In this document: one piece after another, positions 1 through 11,140 of the stretch | Layout: the number at the start of each line of letters is the position of its first letter | Position numbering within the stretch: position 1 is the stretch's first letter | Origin: Tilletia caries | Lineage: Eukaryota > Basidiomycota > Exobasidiomycetes > Tilletiales > Tilletiaceae | Assembly: GCA_032718865.1 (NCBI GenBank) | Contig: JALUTQ010000026.1 | Location: forward strand, 868,001 to 932,000 | Direction of reading: 5' to 3' | Length of the DNA stretch: 64,000 nt | Made by a program: the position numbers and the translations under genes | Notes under the pieces: model-generated | Databases searched by the model: none | What the model was told of the DNA's origin: nothing | The model's input: only the letters and a program-made list of their open reading frames with translations

Positions 1-717
1 TACGCACATGGAGAACGTTCGCCGTTCCCATTCGACGTCGACTTGCAGGTATATCGGTTCGCGGTCCCCATCAACTCCTGGGCCCAGGAAGAGTTCGTGG
101 GTAGTTAATCGCGCATCAGGTCGTTCGTTCAGCTGGCTTCGGCGGAAATGGAGCAGAATCGTTCCGGTATTGAAGGTCGAGAGTAGAAGATCGTCATTTG
201 GTTCGTCTTCGTAATGTTGAAGGTAGGTTCCTTCGAGAGCGAGTTCGAAGGCTCGTTTGACGTTGCCGAGGGTCAGCTGGCTTCGGGATCGTAGATGTAC
301 GGCAGTGGTTGGAATCCCGGGCCAGAGGTCGGTCAGCAAGACTTGTAGGCGTACTTCGTCGTTTCTTGTGACTGGTCCATCGTAGTGAGGATAAATTTCT
401 CCTTCCAGTCCGATAGGGCTGAGCTGGAGTAGGAGGCGAATCCACTCGGGTTTCTGGAAAGGGATTACTCGGGCTGGGTTCATGACTACGGTCAAAACGT
501 CCCCGTTCATCAGAGGTAGTTGTCGGATTTGTTCGTAGGTGCTGACGGGGACTGTTCGTATCGTGAGAAAGAAGTCAGCTTCGTTGGTTCGGGTAGCCTT
601 GGCGTAACTTGCGGCCATCGAGCCCAAGGTTTCGTCTTCGGTTTTGATCCAACTTCGTTCGTATCCCAAGTCATCTTTCAAGGAGAGGTGGATGCTATCG
701 TTTCTCATGGTCATCAT
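1..717 (-). CDS. Unknown protein, 3' part cut by window edge
   Basis: A reading frame on the minus strand opens at an ATG at 717 (ATG-ATG-ACC-ATG) and stays open to the window edge, about 239 codons without a stop. Its composition is that of a normal acidic globular protein (sequence such as GDVLTVVMNPARVIPFQKPE, then WIRLLLQLSPIGLEGEIYPH), unlike the low-complexity frames next to it. I recognise no domain. The neighbour upstream on the same strand is the coiled-coil/Arg-rich frame at 1040-1720, 322 bp away, so the two could be exons or ORFs of one element. An acceptor-like cag lies just before the first ATG, so the true start may be further upstream. Whether this is a host gene or part of a retroelement is not decided by what is visible. 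Confidence 0.45.
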   Translation of the reverse strand, partial: MMTMRNDSIHLSLKDDLGYERSWIKTEDETLGSMAASYAKATRTNEADFFLTIRTVPVSTYEQIRQLPLMNGDVLTVVMNPARVIPFQKPEWIRLLLQLSPIGLEGEIYPHYDGPVTRNDEVRLQVLLTDLWPGIPTTAVHLRSRSQLTLGNVKRAFELALEGTYLQHYEDEPNDDLLLSTFNTGTILLHFRRSQLNERPDARLTTHELFLGPGVDGDREPIYLQVDVEWERRTFSMCV

Positions 718-1039
718 TCTGCTATGTTTTTTTTTGTATGATTTTCAAATTGGTTTTGATTTCGTTCGTAGGGGTTGATCGTGTAATACTCGGGGAATTC
801 GGGATCGTTCGTTCTCGTTCGGTGCTCCTGGCTTGTTCACTCTGGGTCCTAGGTTCGGTTTTGGATTGTTGTCTTTCGGTCGTTGATGGTTGGAGCCTTC
901 TTGCTGCTCGGGTTCGCGAGGTCAGGTCGTTCTGTTTTGTGTGCTTTGATGTTTTTCTTGAGGAGATCGGCTGGTTCGGAGGCTCGTAATCGTATCCTGG
1001 TCTCTTGATTCGAATCGTATCGGGTTGGGACGGCCTATT

Positions 1040-1720
1040 TTAGTCGACGAGGTCCAGATTTCGGATCGCGTTCTGTAACTGCTGGGCGTCGGTCTGTCGG
1101 AAAGGGCGCTTAGTTGGTTCTTGAGAGCGATCTTGATTGCGTCGGTTTTCCGAGGGTCGGTATACGTCCGAGGGTCGGTAGTAGGGTTGGGTTGTTCGGT
1201 AGTCGCGGGATCGAGTACTGGCGGTGTCTTGGGGTCTTCGTCGAGGTTCGGGGGAGGGGGATCGGTTTGATCGGCGGTATTGACACCTTTCGATCGTTCT
1301 TGCTGCTCGAGGGGTTGGCGTGTATCGCTCGTTCCGTAGTCGAAGCTGGTGGGCCTCAAGGCTCTCCAATCTTGATTCGAGGTCGGAGTTGAATCGATCG
1401 AGGCGTGGAGCGTGCTTCTCGATTCCTTGTAGCGCTCGTTGAAGTCGCTCGGCGGTCTCGCGGAGATGATCGAGGTCGATGTCCTTGAGTAGCTCCTTTA
1501 GGGGGGCTACGACGTCTTGGAGTTCGTTGGAAGAGGCCTTTTCGGAGGTCGTGGGAGCGTCAACGTCGGTGTCCGATTGTTCTAGCTGGTCTTGGTCCTC
1601 GTATTCTCCGTAGTCAGAATGAGGTGAGGAGGGGGTTGGTTGGTTGTCTTCGGGGATCCAGTAGTTGGGATCTTCCTCGATGGATCGAGTTGGTGTGTCG
1701 AGGTTGTTTGCGCTGGTCAT
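1040..1720 (-). CDS. Coiled-coil, Arg/Ser-rich C-terminus protein; gag-like candidate
   Basis: A 226-codon uninterrupted frame. The N-terminal 70 residues are acidic and disordered (EEDPNYWIPEDNQPTPSSPH). Residues about 65-130 form a heptad-like helical stretch (LKELLKDIDLDHLRETAERL, then SRLESLEAHQLRLRNE). The C-terminus is basic and rich in R/S/P/Y. Acid tail, coiled coil and basic tail fit the general plan of a retrotransposon gag precursor, but I see no zinc knuckle and no pol, so the gag idea is only inference. It lies upstream of, and on the same strand as, the partial frame 1-717. The opposite-strand frames here are shadows. Confidence 0.4.
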   Translation of the reverse strand: MTSANNLDTPTRSIEEDPNYWIPEDNQPTPSSPHSDYGEYEDQDQLEQSDTDVDAPTTSEKASSNELQDVVAPLKELLKDIDLDHLRETAERLQRALQGIEKHAPRLDRFNSDLESRLESLEAHQLRLRNERYTPTPRAARTIERCQYRRSNRSPSPEPRRRPQDTASTRSRDYRTTQPYYRPSDVYRPSENRRNQDRSQEPTKRPFRQTDAQQLQNAIRNLDLVD

Positions 1721-2157
1721 GAAACTTTTGGAACGTTTTTGCTGAAGTGGAACGTTACGTGGGTCGTCCTACTTGGCACAACTCATGCAGTCTCCACCAA
1801 TATGTGGTTGACCGAAAGGCCGATGGGGTCTCGCTTAGTGCGGGTCTGTGCGGTTCGCTCGGGCCGGAAGAGGTGGGCTCGACCAGTCGGAGAAGGGCCA
1901 AGCAGGAGGGATGAGACTTGCGAGGCGATTGAAGAGGGTGAGGGTCGTATGAGTAGGTAAAAGAAGGGTAGAGTTGAGAGGGGCTTTGTAGAGTCAGGAG
2001 TCAGGTAATTCAAACGAGAGAGAGATTCTGGGAGAACAAGGTCTGGATTTCTTCTGAGAGTGAGGAGAGAGACAGGGCTTTTATAGCTAGGGAAGGACAG
2101 GATTGGTAGCTATGGGGCGAGGGTGTGTGTGGGTGATTGAGCAGGATGGAGGGTGGC

Positions 2158-2560
2158 CTCGGTGCGATCGAACAGAGGAGGATGGTGGTCTTGGGCGATT
2201 GAACAGGGGAGGATGATGGCCTTGGGCGATCGAGCAGAGGAGGATGATGGGGGTGGTTGAGCTGGAGAGGGTGGCCTCGATGCGGTCGAACAGAGGAGGA
2301 TGATGGTCTTGGGCGATCGAGCAGAGGAGATTGACGGTCTTGGGGATCGAGCTGGAGAGGAGGTTGACGGTCTTGGGGATCGAGCTGGAGAGGATGTGTT
2401 GACGGTCTTGGAGTGTCGAGCAGGAGAGAATGTGTTGACGGTCTTTGGGGCCTCGAGCAAGAGAAGGATGTGTTGACTTGTCTTGGAGTTTTGAGAAAGA
2501 GGATGATGCGTTGACGGTCTTAGAGTTTTGAGCAAGAGAAGGATGTGTTGTCGGTCTTGG
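2158..2560. repeat. Degenerate tandem repeat, unit about 45-55 bp
   Basis: Repeated variants of ggtcttggggatcgagctgg and gaggatgatggtcttgggcg follow one another through about 400 bp, with unit lengths drifting between about 45 and 55 bp. The minus strand happens to be open across it (153 codons, S/P/R-rich repeats such as SPARSPRPSTS). I regard that as a by-product of the repeat, not as evidence for a protein. Confidence 0.75.
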
Positions 2561-2567
2561 ACGTTGC

Positions 2568-2951
2568 TCAAGACCTTCGCCTCTTAGGGAGTGACGAGGT
2601 TGAGGACCGCGTCTTCATGGTGGGAGAGGGCCGCGGCTTGGTGGGAGACGCCGACTTGGGTGCCGGGGGTGTGGACTGCTTCTCGATGGGGAGTGCTGAC
2701 TTGGACGCCGGGGGTGTGGACGGCTTCTCGATGGGGGGTGCTGACTTGGGTGCTGGGAGTGTGTTTGGGTTCGGTGTGGACTGCTTCTCAATGCGGAAGG
2801 TCTCGTCGACCTTGGCTCGTTGCTGTGCAAGCGGAGGCTCGTCAGGGCTCGGGGACGGGGTTGGCGAGCGGGAGAGGGTGAGTGTGACGACGAGTGTGGG
2901 TGTTGGCCTTCGGCCGTCGGACGCCGCATCCGGAGAGCCTTGCTGAGCCAT
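2568..2951 (-). CDS. Low-complexity Pro/Ser/Lys repeat protein, doubtful
   Basis: A 127-codon frame starting MAQQGSPDAASDGRRPTPT and containing a threefold internal repeat of about 16-17 residues (PAPKSAPPIEKPSTP type), encoded by a 48-bp DNA repeat at about 2650-2775. It ends in SSLPKRRRS. No domain. It lies in the same strand and region as the gag-like frame and the tandem repeat, so it may be a fragment of the same decayed element. The plus strand is also open (133 codons) because of the repeat, which makes coding status uncertain. Confidence 0.25.
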   Translation of the reverse strand: MAQQGSPDAASDGRRPTPTLVVTLTLSRSPTPSPSPDEPPLAQQRAKVDETFRIEKQSTPNPNTLPAPKSAPPIEKPSTPPASKSALPIEKQSTPPAPKSASPTKPRPSPTMKTRSSTSSLPKRRRS

Positions 2952-3180
2952 TGCGAAGGCTGGTCGGTGTCCGCATGTGGGATAGCTGTGGTGGGGTGGA
3001 AAGAAGGGTCATGTTGGAAGGAGAGGATGGGAGATGATGGAGCTGCGTGAGGGAACGGAGATGTGGAGCAGGCTTTGGGTGAATGCATGAAGCAGGGTTC
3101 AGGAATAATGAGATGTTCTTTGATCGGGATGGGTAGCGTGGCTGGCTGTTTTATCCGGGAGAGATGAGACTGGAGTGACC

Positions 3181-4312
3181 TACACCCCCAAAATTTTAAG
3201 AGGACCCGGGATCCTCCTGACTGAAATCCTCTCCTGTAAACTTTGGGGATTGTCACTTGTCAGGGATGCTCTTCAAGATGAAATTTTACAATTCTGGGAA
3301 TTTACATGTCCAGGAGTCTCCTGTGGATCTCCTGGGGTATCCTGAGCCAGGATTTCCGAAGAGACTCCTCCGAGACTTCGCAACACCGTGTTGCGAGTTG
3401 ATCGACCCCGTGTCGCGAAGTGTGCGACACGGTGTCGCGAGAATTTCTGCCTTAGAAAATTTTTCACCGTCCACACACGCACCCTGACCTCCCTCCACAG
3501 CCTCAGACCTCTGCTCACCATTCTTCATCCCCCCTTCCCATGCACCCGGGCGATAGCATGCTCATGCGTATCAGCACCCGAGCATCAGTGTCCTCCCTGC
3601 GCTCGCCCACAGCAGCACCAGCTTCTTCCCTAACCCACCCACTCCCATCCGCACCCGCATCCGCCATCTGACACCATCACTGACTTTTTCACACCGCGTC
3701 ACCGCCGTCTGACTAATCACTCATCCTTCTCTTTTCCAGAGCAGTCAGCACAGCTTGCCTTCGTTCTCGTCTCTTCCGGCATTGACTGCTGACTTCTGTC
3801 TTCCCTTCCGCTGCTGATTTCTTCACACACCCTGTCCTCACTCCTCATGTGCAGATTTCCCAACACCTTCTATTTTTTCTCACTTTCTTCCCCTATGACC
3901 TCTGTCCTCGTCTCACCGTACAGTCACAGTCCTTGATCCGACACGTATGCGCTGTCCCGGATCAAGCAGTTCTCTTCTGTCCTTGTTTCTACGTTGTTAT
4001 GTTATGTATAATGTATCATATGTCCTTCCTGTCCTTTTTCCTCACGCACAATTCCACATCATGGTATCTGTACATATCATAGTGTCGTCAGTCTGATTGA
4101 AAGGTAGCATGAGGAGGATGAAGGGAAATTCTGCCGCTTCTATTATAGGCCTCAGGATCATCCCTAACATGTTATCCTCTTCGACATGTTGAGGATAGGG
4201 TCTAAAGCATGTCAAGGATGATCCTCCCGCCTATGGCCACCACTGAGGCTGAGGAGGCTCCTCAAAAATTCTCAAGATGAAATTTTAAAAATCCCCAGAC
4301 TTTGGGGGTGTA
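3181..4312. mobile_element. TIR-bounded non-autonomous element between P450 promoter and left repeats
   Basis: The interval starts TA-CACCCCCAAA (3181-3192) and ends TTTGGGGGTG-TA (4301-4312): a 10-bp perfect terminal inverted repeat bounded on both sides by TA. Inside each end a related AT-rich block appears again (aagatgaaatttta at about 3277 and about 4274), the copy near the right end lying closer to its terminus. A hairpin-rich segment at 3376-3450 contains cgcaacac-c-gtgttgcg and several gtgtcgcga copies. There is no convincing transposase frame. TA flanks plus TIRs suggest a MITE-like DNA element of about 1.13 kb; TA is a weak target-site signal, so this is a moderate call. Confidence 0.5.
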
Positions 4313-4600
4313 GCCGCGAGGGGGTCTGAGCGGCTACCACAATCCGGTGCTCATGCGAATGTACATATACAGCCGCCCACTTTACCGAAATGTCTCCGTC
4401 ACAGAGCCGGTCGGTGTCGTCGGTGAGATGAAAGTGTCCGCTTTCTTCTGGCAGCGGGTTAGCGTTGGACCCCAGCTTCTTCCCCGCCTTCCTTCTATCT
4501 GGCGTCCACGAATCACTATCGAATCCAACCTGCCTGGAGCCTGCTGGAGCGCCGGAAGCTGGAGCCCGACCAGCGAATACATAGCGGTTCTTGTATAACA

Positions 4601-4607
4601 TATAAGG
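4601..4607 (+). promoter_or_regulatory. TATA box of the P450 gene
   Basis: TATAAGG lies 72 bp upstream of the P450 start codon at 4679, in a C/T-rich leader typical of a fungal transcription start. Confidence 0.5.
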
Positions 4608-4678
4608 CGCCTGCTCACGTCTCCCATCCCTTTTCTTGCACACAGCCCGTCGTCCACAATCACTTTGACTTTCTCGCC

Positions 4679-6805
4679 ATGCTGACCCTCTCCACATCCT
4701 CATCTTCCCTTGCCGCCATCCTCGACCGCACCGGCATCCTTTTGCCCCTCGCAGGTCTCTCTCTCCTCGTACTCGTCTTCATCTACCATGATCGTGCGCT
4801 CGGCACAAGGTCCAGACGGGCCGGAGTGTACTTCCCGCCCAAGACACTGCCCTTGCTCGGTCATACCATCTGGATGCTCAAGAAGGGCATGGACAGGGAA
4901 CAGCACCAGATTTTCGAATTGACGAAGGCCTCCAAGAACGGATGTGCGCAGTATGTATCATTTCCCTCCCAGCATGGTCCTAACGCCCTTTCCTTTCAGG
5001 AGCTCACTCACTCACCTCGTCCTCAAAACAACAGATTAAGCGTCCTCGGAGCTGGCACCTTCTTCTTCCTCTCCCGACCCGAATACATCGAGGGCATCCA
5101 GAAAACGTACTTCGAGAACTTCGAGAAAGGCGACTTCTTCCAAAGCCGGTTCGGCGACGTGCTCGGTCATAACGGCATCTTCGTCTCCGACGGTCACACG
5201 TGGAAAACCGCCCGCAAGACGGCCTCCCACATCTTCTCTGCTGCCCAGTTCCGTAACTGGGTCCAGGTCGTCGTCCATCAGGAGCTTGACAGCGTCGTCT
5301 CCCTCTTGAACAACCTCACCCTGCGAGGTAACGAGGCGGTCATCACGCTGCCCGAACTTTTCTTCCGCTACACTCTCAACTCCTTCTCCCGTATGGCCTT
5401 CAGTTCGGACATTGGCTGCTTGACAAAGGATCCGGCCTGTCTCGACACACCTGTCGAATTCGCGCTGGCCTTCGACTATGCGCAGCAGGTCATCAACTCG
5501 CGGTCGTTTGATCCTATCTTCAAGCAGACTGAGCTGTTCTCCGCCCAGGGCAAGAAGTGAGTCGAGTCCTGCTTCTCTGATCCTGATTCTGATCGTGCGA
5601 GTGTGAGTCGATTGACTGACGCCAACTCTTCTATTTTGATCAGCATGCGAAAGGCCGTCGCCTCGATCCAAACCTTTGCAGGAGGCATCATCGACGATCG
5701 GCTGCGCGCTGTGCAGCGCGAGAAGAAGGCAAACCAGGACCAAGGCCAGGCGACACGTGCAACAGGGACCATCGCGCAGCTGGCAAAGAAGGACGGGAAG
5801 GATCTGCTCGATCTCTTCATGGAGACTACCCAAGATCGCGAGGAACTTTTGATCGTAGTCCTCAACTTCCTCATTGCTGGACGGTGAGTGGCTTGCATTT
5901 TTGCGAACTTGGTACGAGGCTGTGCGCCAGAGTGTCTGACACCACGGTCACCCCCCTCCCTCTTTTCAATGACGCAGAGACACCACCGCCCAGCTTCTCT
6001 CCTGGTTCTTCTACGAGATGATGGCCCATCCGGAGCATCTCGACGGCATCCGACGCGAGCTGACGGAGGTCCTGGGCGAGTGCCCCGAGGAAGGCTACCG
6101 GCTTCCGTATGACCGTCTCCGCGACGTACCGTACACATTCGCGTGCATTACCGAGGCCTTGCGATTGCACCCTAGTGTTCCCAAGGTGAGAGAGAGCATG
6201 TTACGCCCGCCGCCTTGTACACACTCCAGGACCAGGCTCCTGATCGCTTTTCTAACTTACACAGAACGGCAAGCGATGTGTTAAGGACACTCTGATCGTC
6301 CCCTCGAAGCCCAACCCGACAAATCTGCCCCCGATCCAGATCTACAAGGGAGAGATGGCCGGCTGGTCCGACTGGGTCATGGCCCGCCTGCCCGAGGTCT
6401 GGGGTGCTGACTGCGAGGAATACCGGCCGAGTCGGTTCTTGGACTCGGCGACCGAGGACGAGGAAGGGAGGATGGGCACAAAGCAGTACTCGCAGTGGCA
6501 ACAACACATGTTCAACGGCGGGCCACGCTTGTGCTTGGGAATGAACCTGGCCAGTGAGTTTGCTACTTTTCTCCCCCCATTCTCGTCCCTGCTTAGATAC
6601 CTCCTTCTCTAACAGCTCTCTCCTTTCCACTTCCTCACCAGACTTTGAGGCACTCAGCATCGTCGCTGCGATTGTGCCTCTCTTCGATGTCCACTGGGCA
6701 CGGGCAGACCAGGGCCAGACAGCAAGTTGGCCGCCCAAGTACCTTGCTTCCGTCACGCTCCCATCGGAGCCTTATCAAGTCGAGTTCCGGCGGCGAGCAC
6801 GGTAG
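4679..6805 (+). CDS. Cytochrome P450, CYP52/CYP63-like
   Basis: Six exons: 4679-4950, 5035-5556, 5644-5883, 5978-6185, 6265-6553, 6642-6805 (564 residues; every junction keeps frame). An N-terminal membrane anchor (about residues 20-38, LLPLAGLSLLVLVFIYHD) places it on the ER. The I-helix oxygen-activation motif AGRDTTAQ, the K-helix E-x-x-R in EALRLHPSVP, the YRPSRF equivalent of the PERF motif and the heme-binding loop FNGGPRLCLG with its cysteine thiolate are all present, so the enzyme should be active. The sequence around the K-helix and the early FENFEKGDFF region resembles CYP52/CYP63 alkane or fatty-acid hydroxylases, so terminal hydroxylation of a lipid is the likeliest reaction; the substrate cannot be read from sequence. 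Its promoter abuts the TIR element ending at 4312. Confidence 0.93.
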
Positions 6806-7690
6806 ATCATTCATTCCACTTTCCCAGTCTTCCAGAAGAGCGCAAAGCACCGAATGGGGCGGCTGCCGTCGACCTCGTTGTTTAACATGGATGTACCCTC
6901 CGATCTCTTCCTGTATCCCACTTTTTATTGACCCCGAGGATTGTGAATGTACGCCCTTCCCCCCGTGAACACCATGCTCGAGGGCCGCCTTGCCTGCAGA
7001 TATCGTCAGTCAGTCGCCCGGACGGCGGGCAGAGCCCCAACGGCAAGCAGTTCCATGAGGCATGAAGATATTTCTAGGAGAGCGCGTGGTAAACTGTCCG
7101 CTTCTTCTCCGCATCTTGGAAACGGCGCCCTTGCCGCACAGGCCACACTTCGCCTGGAGGTACCCAGATTCTTCCAACTGACTCACCCCATCCATCCATC
7201 ATCTCTCCGTCTACTGCGGTCCTGACTGTGGCCTGCTCAGCCAGAAAGTCCTTGAGCGCCCTGACGCGCTTCTGCCTCGCCAACGAGAAGAGCCTCGACA
7301 ACCAATAACGAGCGTCCAGGACAGAGTCCGCAAGCCAGCGGCGAGAGGCTCGCCGCTTATTTCTCCTCGAATCTCTCACGCGCTTGGCCCAGACCGACAG
7401 CCATCACTAATACGAACATTGCCGCTCCACAACGAGGTCGTTTCCCGACGTCCGATCTCGGCTTCCCTCGCATCGTGAACGGTGAGCGCGTGATGAGCGA
7501 TGAACGGCTGCCTCCCAGCTTGGGGAATGGTTGCCGTACATGACTGTCACTGACGCGCTTCTCTGCTTAACAGTTAAGAGGAAAGGCGGTCGATCTATGT
7601 ATCTTGGTTGACTGTATTCTCCTTCCTCTTCTCCCACAATCGCACCCTCCATAGTGTTCTTTCCCTCATCACCAATTCTGCTCAAATCCG
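6806..7690. other. Intergenic, no gene seen
   Basis: 885 bp holding the P450 3' end and the leader of the dehydratase gene. Only short overlapping frames on both strands; no RNA gene, repeat or element recognised. Confidence 0.6.
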
Positions 7691-8929
7691 ATGCTTCTTC
7701 AGGCACTACGGCGTACCAAGGTCCCAGCGACCGGGAGGTGGTATCCGCCTGTACCTGCACGCAGAACAGGTCAAATTTTCCTGGTCCGGCTCATCTCGAC
7801 CTCCTTACAAACCCTCGCCGCGACTCGCACACCGGCACCGAAACCGACTCCTATCCCAGACTGGGCCTCCCCCGAAGCCCGCACCGCAGCGGAAGGCCTT
7901 CTCCGACGTTGGCACGCCTTCGACAATACTACCACATCCCAACCAGCCTCCGACCTCATCCAGACGCTCGACGCCAATCAGCTGCATCTCTTACGCGTCC
8001 TTGTCGAACCGATGGTTCCGCTTCCGATCCCTTCGTCATCGGAGCCAGAATCGGAGGATCGAGGGGCGAAAGAAGTTCGTGCTCAGCAGCCGCCAAGGGA
8101 GGGCGAACAGCTCCTACCCGCCGAACACCTCGTCTACTTCACTCCGCGCATACCGAACTCCGACCTCGCACTAGACGGCTCCGATCCGTCCTTCAACCCG
8201 CCCGGCGGCGTCTTCACCCGCCGAATGTGGGCCGGCGGACAGATGGACTTCCTCAAGCCCGACAAGCTCACGGTGGGGAGTGAAGTCAGGGAACGGACCT
8301 TCGTGGAGGATGCATTGGTCAAGAAGTTCAAGAGCGGTGCGGAGGGAGAGATGGATGAGATGCTGGTGGTTTGGTTGAGGAAGGAGTACGAGGTCGGTGG
8401 CGAGCTCATCCTTTGCGATCGACGGAGTTGGGTCTTCCGGAAAGCCCTTCTGAATACGAATGGGGACCTTCCTACCTCCCCTTCAGCACTGAAACCCCCG
8501 CCGCCACAGGTTCTTCTGCGACAAGAGGATGAAGCGATACGGCCGACCTCGACCGAAGTCCATCTGCAACACCCGCCCGCCGCCCTTTTTCGCTTCTCCG
8601 CCCTCACATACAACGCCCACCAGATCCATCTCGACTCCAACTGGGCCCGCACTGTCGAGGGACACCAAGACGTCGTCGTACATGGCCCACTCAACCTCCT
8701 TCTCCTCTGCCGCTTCTGGCTCGCCTTGGAGGCTGCCCAGTCTGGGGAGCGAAGGATGAGTAAGGTCACGTATCGCGCTAAGAGCCCGCTGTGTGCGTAC
8801 GAGAGGTACAAGCTGGTTCGTGTACCGGCGGGAGAAGGGATCGATGGGCGTGGGGTGGATGTGGTTCAGGCCGTCAGAGCTGATTCGGACAAGGTCATCA
8901 TGGAGGCTATCATCGAATCGATTGCATAG
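7691..8929 (+). CDS. HTD2: Mitochondrial hydroxyacyl-thioester dehydratase type 2 (Htd2-like)
   Basis: An intron-less frame of 412 codons. The first 45 residues are Arg-rich without acids (LLQALRRTKVPATGRWYPPV), as expected of a mitochondrial targeting sequence. The C-terminal part carries the hot-dog dehydratase signature FRFSALTYNAHQIHLDSNWA followed by VVVHGPLNLLLL, in which the N-A-H-x-I-H residues form the hydratase 2 active site. Htd2 proteins dehydrate 3-hydroxyacyl-ACP in mitochondrial type II fatty acid synthesis, which feeds lipoic acid production. An N-terminal hot-dog part (GGVFTRRMWAGGQMDF) also matches the family plan. The length is somewhat greater than yeast Htd2. The opposite strand is open in long shadows only. 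Confidence 0.85.
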   Translation: MLLQALRRTKVPATGRWYPPVPARRTGQIFLVRLISTSLQTLAATRTPAPKPTPIPDWASPEARTAAEGLLRRWHAFDNTTTSQPASDLIQTLDANQLHLLRVLVEPMVPLPIPSSSEPESEDRGAKEVRAQQPPREGEQLLPAEHLVYFTPRIPNSDLALDGSDPSFNPPGGVFTRRMWAGGQMDFLKPDKLTVGSEVRERTFVEDALVKKFKSGAEGEMDEMLVVWLRKEYEVGGELILCDRRSWVFRKALLNTNGDLPTSPSALKPPPPQVLLRQEDEAIRPTSTEVHLQHPPAALFRFSALTYNAHQIHLDSNWARTVEGHQDVVVHGPLNLLLLCRFWLALEAAQSGERRMSKVTYRAKSPLCAYERYKLVRVPAGEGIDGRGVDVVQAVRADSDKVIMEAIIESIA

Positions 8930-9834
8930 AGAATTTCTTCGGACATTGGTGACGAGCATTTACCAGCGGGAAAAGCGCATAGCTACATCAGCATGGTGAG
9001 CTCGAATCTCTGTGCAAGCCTGGAATATTGAAAGTCTCTGTTGTCCTATTGCTTGGTCGGGTGTCCGTCCGTGAGCTCGAACCCAAACTTGACCTCCATC
9101 TCGTCCCCCCTGCTTTCATCTCCAAAGCGCGTCTTGGGGGAGTCGCCCTCGTCGCCACTCCCAAACAGTTGGACAAGCTCCAAGTCGCTGTCGAGCTGCA
9201 GGCTAGACGGTTCGTCATCTCCACTGACTGATTGTCATCATTGACGACAACCTCTTTCTTCTTCCTCCCATCTTCTTCAATTGCACAGATGTCCTAGGCG
9301 AAAAAACTCACGTTCACCAAATCCCATCAACGCTGGGTAGCAGCGGTTCGACTTCTAAATCAGCGACAGCAGATCCAGACTTGCCCCTCCAGCACGCAAG
9401 CAAGCTCTTGGCCTGGTTTCCTTCTTCCTCCTCCTCGGTGATGGACACGACGGCAGTCGGGCAGGCCGTGTTGTTTCCTTTCACAATACAACACAGCACG
9501 GCCCCGGACCCGCTCCATATCCCCGATGTCGTGGTCACCTCCCATCGACAACGACCCCCTCACCTACATAAGCTCTGGACCTCTTTCAATCACTTATCAT
9601 GATCATCAACATCTGAACCTCTTTCGTGCGGAGCCCTTCATCGCTCGAACAACTGTGAAGGCGTTGAGGGTCTGAAGCTGCGTGCGTAATTTCAGCTCCT
9701 ATCGGACCATGTGTGCTCCGTTATCGAACAGCGAACGCGCGAATTGGGTCTATATGAATGTTAACTTTCTATTGATTTCTACTAGCTTTGAATTAGCATG
9801 AATAAGGAATCTCCTGCGAACGCACCATCCTTCC
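8930..9834. other. Intergenic, with one doubtful 67-codon frame
   Basis: Between two convergent genes. A plus-strand frame at 9028-9231 (MKVSVVLLLGRVSVRELEPK) has coding-like composition but no homology that I recognise and no clear splice partners. No RNA gene or repeat seen. Confidence 0.4.
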
Positions 9835-11002
9835 TCAGCTCGCCTTGGGGAAGATCTCAGGCAGGATGTACCTGAGTCGCTCCTTGACGGGTTCCGGGAT
9901 GAGTTCCTGTGCAGTCATGACGCTGAACTTCATGCTGTTCTTGTTTACCTTGACAATCTCGGAATCGTCGGTCGCGATGGCGGCGTAGATGGTGTCCAGT
10001 ACGGCGACGGTGACGATGTTTGAGGCGGCGACGTTGGCTTTGAGGCATTCGATGACTTCGGCGACGGTGACGACTTCGTCGGAGACGCGCCAGGCGTCGT
10101 AGTCCGTCGCTAGAACAGGGAAAAAGTGAGCTCACATAAAAATACGAACGAGAGTCTGACAAAACTCACCAGTTGCAATCAGAGCGTAGGCGATCTCCGC
10201 CTCACGTGCGAGCTTGGCTTCGGGCAGGACGCTCATGTTGATAATGTCCCCGCCCCAGGCGCGGTACATGAGGGACTCGGCGCGAGTGGAGAAGGCGGGG
10301 CCCTCCATGCAGACGACGGCCTTGCCGCCGTGCACCTTGACATCGGGGACCTTCTCTGCGAGGGCTTTCCGAACGCTGTGCGGGTGGAGACGCAGTCATA
10401 GAAAGTGAGCCCGAGAATAAGGACGGCTCCGCTCAGAGAGAGAAGGAAGAACTCACGCGTCCTCGACGAGCGGGCGAAGCTTCTCATCGAATGGGTCTCC
10501 GAACATGGCATGCGCAACAACGCCCTTCTCCCCTTCCTCGCCAAAGAAGGTCGCTCTGCGGATACCCTTGGTCCGATCGATAATCTGGGAGGGCACGACA
10601 AAGTCCTTGGGCGCGATCTCCTCACGGAGCGAGCCGACGGCAGAGAAGGCGACGATGGCACGGACGCCGAGGTGTTTGAAGGCGGCGATGTTGGCGAGGA
10701 AGGGGACGTGGGAGGGGGAGTGGACGTGTCCGACACCGTGCCGGGCGAGGAAGGCGACTAGGTTCCCACCGGGCGTGCGTGCGATGGTGATGGGCGAGGA
10801 AGGGAAGCCCCAGGGCTGTAGAAGCATACAAATACTCAGCTTACGTTTGAAAGTGAAGCGCAGCGCAGGACGGGAATCTACTCACAGTCTCTGGGTTGAC
10901 CTGGGCGACAGGCTCGATGTGGTCAAGCTTGTAGAGGCCGCTGCCGCCGAAGACGCCCAACCGGATGGGCTCGCCTGTCCACTGTTTGAGTTGCTCGACC
11001 AT
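9835..11002 (-). CDS. MEU1: S-methyl-5'-thioadenosine phosphorylase
   Basis: Four exons on the minus strand: 10886-11002, 10457-10815, 10170-10375, 9835-10109 (318 residues, all phases consistent). The enzyme phosphorolyses methylthioadenosine to adenine and 5-methylthioribose-1-phosphate in the methionine salvage pathway, clearing a by-product of polyamine synthesis. Visible family features: the N-terminal [12 protein letters not shown] phosphate/base-binding turn, [21 protein letters not shown], the GSLREEI stretch, the purine-phosphorylase core [20 protein letters not shown], and [19 protein letters not shown], all in the expected order. Length is close to the usual 280-340. It is transcribed away from the NIMA kinase gene, with 556 bp between the start codons. 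The symbol follows the yeast orthologue. Confidence 0.94.
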
Positions 11003-11098
11003 CGTTGCTGCTGCGGGAACGTGCGCGGATCTGAGATAGTTCGCAGCGAGGAGAGCAGCGCTGCGCAGGGGAGAGCAAAGGCGAGATGTGTGTGTATG

Positions 11099-11140
11099 TG
11101 GAAGTCGAAGTCGAGGTCGAGGTCGAGGTCGAGGTCGAGT
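11099..11140. repeat. (GAGGTC)n microsatellite in the shared promoter
   Basis: A run of gaagtcgaagtcgaggtcga-type hexamers in the 556-bp region between the MTAP and kinase start codons. Confidence 0.8.

Noticed and set aside
922..1359. 145-codon minus-strand frame overlapping the gag-like frame
   Set aside because: Same strand, other frame, low complexity; the frame 1040-1720 has a better helical pattern.
5036..6138. 265- and 220-codon minus-strand frames
   Set aside because: Antisense of P450 exons and their introns.
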